DNA of 64,000 bases, from positions 11,310,558-11,374,557 of the forward strand of contig NC_034010.1 of the NCBI RefSeq assembly GCF_000346465.2, written 5' to 3'. Position numbers and translations under genes: made by a program. This document shows positions 61,559-64,000 of the stretch, in pieces. The notes beneath the pieces are model-generated. The model ran no database searches. It was not told the origin of the DNA and saw nothing but the letters and a program-made list of their open reading frames with translations. The stretch comes from Prunus persica (taxonomy: Eukaryota > Streptophyta > Magnoliopsida > Rosales > Rosaceae). Each line of letters opens with the position of its first letter. The first letter of the stretch is position 1.

Positions 61559-62272
61559 TGTTTGTGCAAATAATCTCACGGGAGAATATTCGCTTCTAGA
61601 TCCTTCAACCTTCGATCTTCCTTCTCTCTCTTCCTCGATTCCTGTAAAAAAGACTGGAGTAAATAGACCACACCCGGGGGGTGTTGGCCAAAGGCCCTCC
61701 GATGCCTAAGTTAGTTCGAGTGTTTGTAGGAAAACAATAGCTAAGCAAAGGGTACGGAGTTTTATGTAGGGTGTAAACCGGGTGGCCGGAGCCGTGTGTG
61801 GTGGCCGGAGCCGTGGGGAGAAAATATGGAGAGTGGAGAGGGAGAGAGAGCTTCGGGTATTTTTCTCTGGTATAAGGAGTAGGTTTAGATGTCGGTTTTG
61901 ATGTACCTTGAATGATGAATGAGGTCGTCTATTTATAGGAGCCTCGGGGCTAGGGTTTCGTAGGAATCCAGTTGGGCCTGATAATATCTGAATTAAATAT
62001 ATATTATCTCTTAAGAAGATAATATCTGAATTAAATGATATTATCTCTTAAAAAGATAATATCTGATTTAAATGATATTATCTTCTCTTTATTAGGATAA
62101 TATCTTAATTAATGATATTATCTCTTTAAATAAAGATAATATCATATTAATTAAGATATTTATCCCAATTAATTAATTAGCCAGATAAACTGGTTTAATT
62201 AATTAATTAAAGAGATAATCTTCTTTTCCACGTGGCGTGCCCTGATTGGAGACGAAAATATATGCTCCCACA
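61559..62272 (-). repeat. 5' LTR of element B
   Basis: 714 bp, reads as identical to 50163-50876. TATAAATA at 61930-61937 (minus). The adjoining inner segment TTTGGTGCTTTCATTGAG (61541-61558, minus) is the likely primer-binding region. Confidence 0.97.
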
Positions 62273-62676
62273 CTGAGCAAGTATCTATTAAAGCATATAT
62301 GCCTGGTCTTAGAGCTTCATCTATTTCCCTGAAAATTAAACATACAATAGTTCAGCTAACCAATGCATTTATGTCACCCCAAGATGGTCCACACCAAAAG
62401 GTAACGCTTTTGGAGATTGTAATAGGTACTTTTTATTATGTAATATTACCCTCTTACTGTATAAAAATTGGAAGGGGATAGCATAATTACAAATTCAAGT
62501 TTTCCAGAAAACTTTTCAGAGGAGAAAATGGGATGGAGAAAGCGACTTATAAACATAGGATCTACACCAACCTCGCCCCTTTTCCATCTTAACTAAGGGC
62601 CAGCAGGAATTGATGTAACAAAGTAATTTGGATTGTATTATTTCTAACAAATACAATTGATACACTATTATTGTCA

Positions 62677-63047
62677 CTAGCCTTTCTGCACGCGCTTCCG
62701 CGCATGCGAAAGGTTTTTTTTAAAAAAAAATTTAAATTTATTTTAAAATTAAAAAAGACTAGCCTCTCTGCACGCGCTTCTGCGCCTGCGAGAGGCTTTT
62801 TTTAAAAAAATTTAAATTTATTTTAGAATTAAAAAAAGATAATGAATAGTTGTGTTCCATAAAAATAGGATCCATTATCTGAATTTTCTTTTAATTTTAA
62901 TTTTTTTAATATAAAAAATTGTGAATTTACCATATTATCCTCATTTAATTAATAATTTTAATTCTTAATGTTTGCATTAATCAAGGGCATTTTCTGGTAT
63001 TTTGAATGTTTCACCATTCTCTGCCTTTTGCTTTATATATATAGATA
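62677..63047 (-). mobile_element. Non-autonomous Helitron with doubled 3' end
   Basis: Minus strand: the 5' end is ATCTATATATATAAAGC (start TC at about 63046). The 3' end is a hairpin (AGCCTCTCGC / GCAGAGAGGC) leading to CTAG at 62759-62762, then a second AT-rich spacer, hairpin (CCTTTC/GAAAGG) and CTAG at 62677-62680. It lies in the presumed intron upstream of the split URB2 exon. Confidence 0.7.
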
Positions 63048-63241
63048 ATGAATATTTGTGTTCCATAAAAATAGGACCCATTATCTGAATTTTCTTTTAT
63101 TTTTAATTTTTTTAATACGAAAAATTGTGAATTTACCATATTATCCTCATTTAATTAATAATTGCAATTCTTAATGTTTGCATTAACCAAGGGCATTTTC
63201 TGGTATTTTGAATGTTTTACCATTCTCTGCCTTTTGCTTTA
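63048..63241 (-). mobile_element. Partial second copy of the same Helitron
   Basis: 63048-63241 repeats about 190 bp of 62838-63035 (GATAATGAATA, TGTGTTCCATAAAAATAGG, CTGGTATTTTGAATG, TGCCTTTTGCTTTA) with a few mismatches. Its 3' hairpin is missing. Confidence 0.7.
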
Positions 63242-64000
63242 AGAAAAATTAGGTTTTAGACATAATTAACTTTATTAATTAGTTTGTAAGATATTGGATA
63301 TTTTGGTTTTAGTTTTAATACCTAGGAAAAAATTACTATTTTGGATTAGCCCAAAGAGAGGCCCAGATTCGTTGGCCCATTTGTAAACCTATACAGTAAA
63401 TGACGCTTTTGCCCCTGAATGTTTAAACAAGGCGCGACTTCTCTGTTTCGTTTTCGTTCTCGTTCGTTTGGCAGCAGCTTCGTATTCTTCTCTGTTTCGT
63501 CTTCGAGCTCAGTTGTTTGGCAGCAGATTTCGTTCGTTTGGCAGGCAAATTTCGTTCGACGACGAGCAGCAACGACGAGCAGCAACGACGACGAGCAGAA
63601 ACGACGAGCAACAACGACGAGCAGCAACGACGACGAGCAGAAACCACCACCAACAACGACAACCACTGACGACTATCGAAGCGATTTTCACTCTCTTGGG
63701 AAAAAAACAGTAAGAAAATGACCCTCTAACACAGATTTGTCTTCGATTTTAGGGATTACACATTTTTGCTGTTGTTCTTTATGCAATGCAGTTTTTGGAA
63801 AAATGGATGAATCGTTGGATTCAAAACTACTCTTTGTTTAGGTTTTGCTTCGTTTATAGGGATTAACCATTCAAAATCGTTGGATTCAAAATTTCTGGTT
63901 GTTTGTACTAAATTTTGAACCAGAAACTGCAATGCAGTTTCTGGTTCCATAATTCAATTTCAGAGTGCTTTTTGCTAGGGTTTATGGGAATATTATAACT
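63242..64000. other. GAC/CAG-rich region, possible leader of a plus-strand gene
   Basis: 63555-63660 is built of ACGACGAGCAGCA-type units, open in several frames without recognisable protein. Around it, GTTTCGTCTTCG and CGTTTGGCAGCAG repeat several times. An exon/intron leader (donor near 63713, AAACAGTAAGAAAATG) is possible. No gene can be called. Confidence 0.35.

Larger units (their letters stand above)
50163..62272 (-). mobile_element. Ty3/gypsy Tat-type element B (young)
   Basis: 12.1 kb including 941 N, with 714-bp LTRs that read as identical and a perfect target duplication CTGAG (50158-50162 and 62273-62277). Minus-strand layout: 5' LTR, gag (ATG 61462), protease, UAG, RT, RNase H, archaeal-type RNase H, integrase, tandem repeats, antisense ORF, polypurine tract, 3' LTR. 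The second RNase H and the antisense ORF place it in the Tat lineage. Gag-protease is frameshifted, so this copy as sequenced could not make the full polyprotein. Confidence 0.96.
49877..62328 (-). pseudogene. URB2: URB2/Npa2-like gene, last two exons, exon split by element B
   Basis: URB2/Npa2 is a nucleolar protein for 60S ribosome biogenesis. The penultimate exon starts at 62328 after a TTTTCAG acceptor, reads EIDEALRPGIYALIDTCS, is cut by element B (50163-62272, target duplication CTGAG), and resumes at 50157 with ADDLQRLHTLFE up to donor GAAG/GTAAAT at 50122. The last exon 50034-49877 follows a TTTGTGCAG acceptor: EGPCRNTLATLKHDYELNF, then a divergent tail of about 33 residues and a stop. 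Exon length without the insert is 92 nt and phases fit. A transcript reading into the LTR would gain about 24 codons and stop, losing the conserved C-terminus. Upstream exons are not visible before the right edge, so whether a full gene exists is unknown. Confidence 0.85.

Overview
The window is nuclear DNA of a eudicot plant. It holds intron-containing genes with plant-specific homologues (NUP1/NUP136, URB2, a lectin receptor kinase, RBCS, VIK), GT-AG introns, Ty1/copia and Ty3/gypsy (Tat-type) LTR retrotransposons, Helitron, hAT and PIF/Harbinger-like elements, and long GA/CT microsatellites. A woody rosid, perhaps Rosaceae, is my guess from overall resemblance and is not shown by the sequence.

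Layout. 1-7191 (minus): nine exons of a nucleoporin NUP1/NUP136 gene whose 3' end leaves the window; one intron is GC-AG. 7192-8787: CT/GA-rich leader, microsatellites and a short Helitron. 8793-16977 (minus): LTR element 1, a non-autonomous retrotransposon with 177-bp LTRs and a perfect 5-bp target duplication. It carries a captured, intronless RBCS fragment that is split by a 1.27-kb solo LTR. 17-22.3 kb: AT-rich intergenic DNA with a TIR element. 22338-25740 (minus): remnant of a Ty1/copia element. 26477-29031: a three-deep nest (hAT, then PIF-like, then MITE). 29.3-29.8 kb (minus): decayed L-type lectin receptor kinase fragment. 30846-37436 (plus): LTR element 2, a relative of element 1 with the same 3' half but other captured host sequences (VIK kinase N-terminus, a small membrane protein). 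37.48-38.09 kb (plus): two exons of a Brr2/ASCC3-type helicase pseudogene. 38911-49280 (minus): old, decayed Tat/gypsy element A. 50163-62272 (minus): young Tat/gypsy element B with LTRs that read as identical, inserted inside a coding exon of a URB2/Npa2-like gene whose two last exons lie at 49877-50157 and 62273-62328. 62.7-63.2 kb: Helitron with a doubled 3' end. 63.4-64 kb: GAC/CAG-rich, possibly a leader of another gene.

The two points I consider most novel are these. First, elements 1 and 2 form a family of non-autonomous, gene-capturing LTR elements: a constant 3' module of about 4.6-5.2 kb joined to different host coding fragments placed directly after the primer-binding site, one of them from spliced RNA. 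Second, both Tat elements separate protease from reverse transcriptase only by an in-frame UAG in a tobamovirus-type leaky context (UAG-CAR-YYA), conserved although the copies have diverged. Both Tat elements also carry a TATA-bearing antisense transcription unit between pol and the 3' LTR.

Cautions. 54907-55847 is an assembly gap flanked by a duplicated block of about 224 bp, so element B's integrase region is unreliable. All homology calls are from recognition of motifs; no database search was run.
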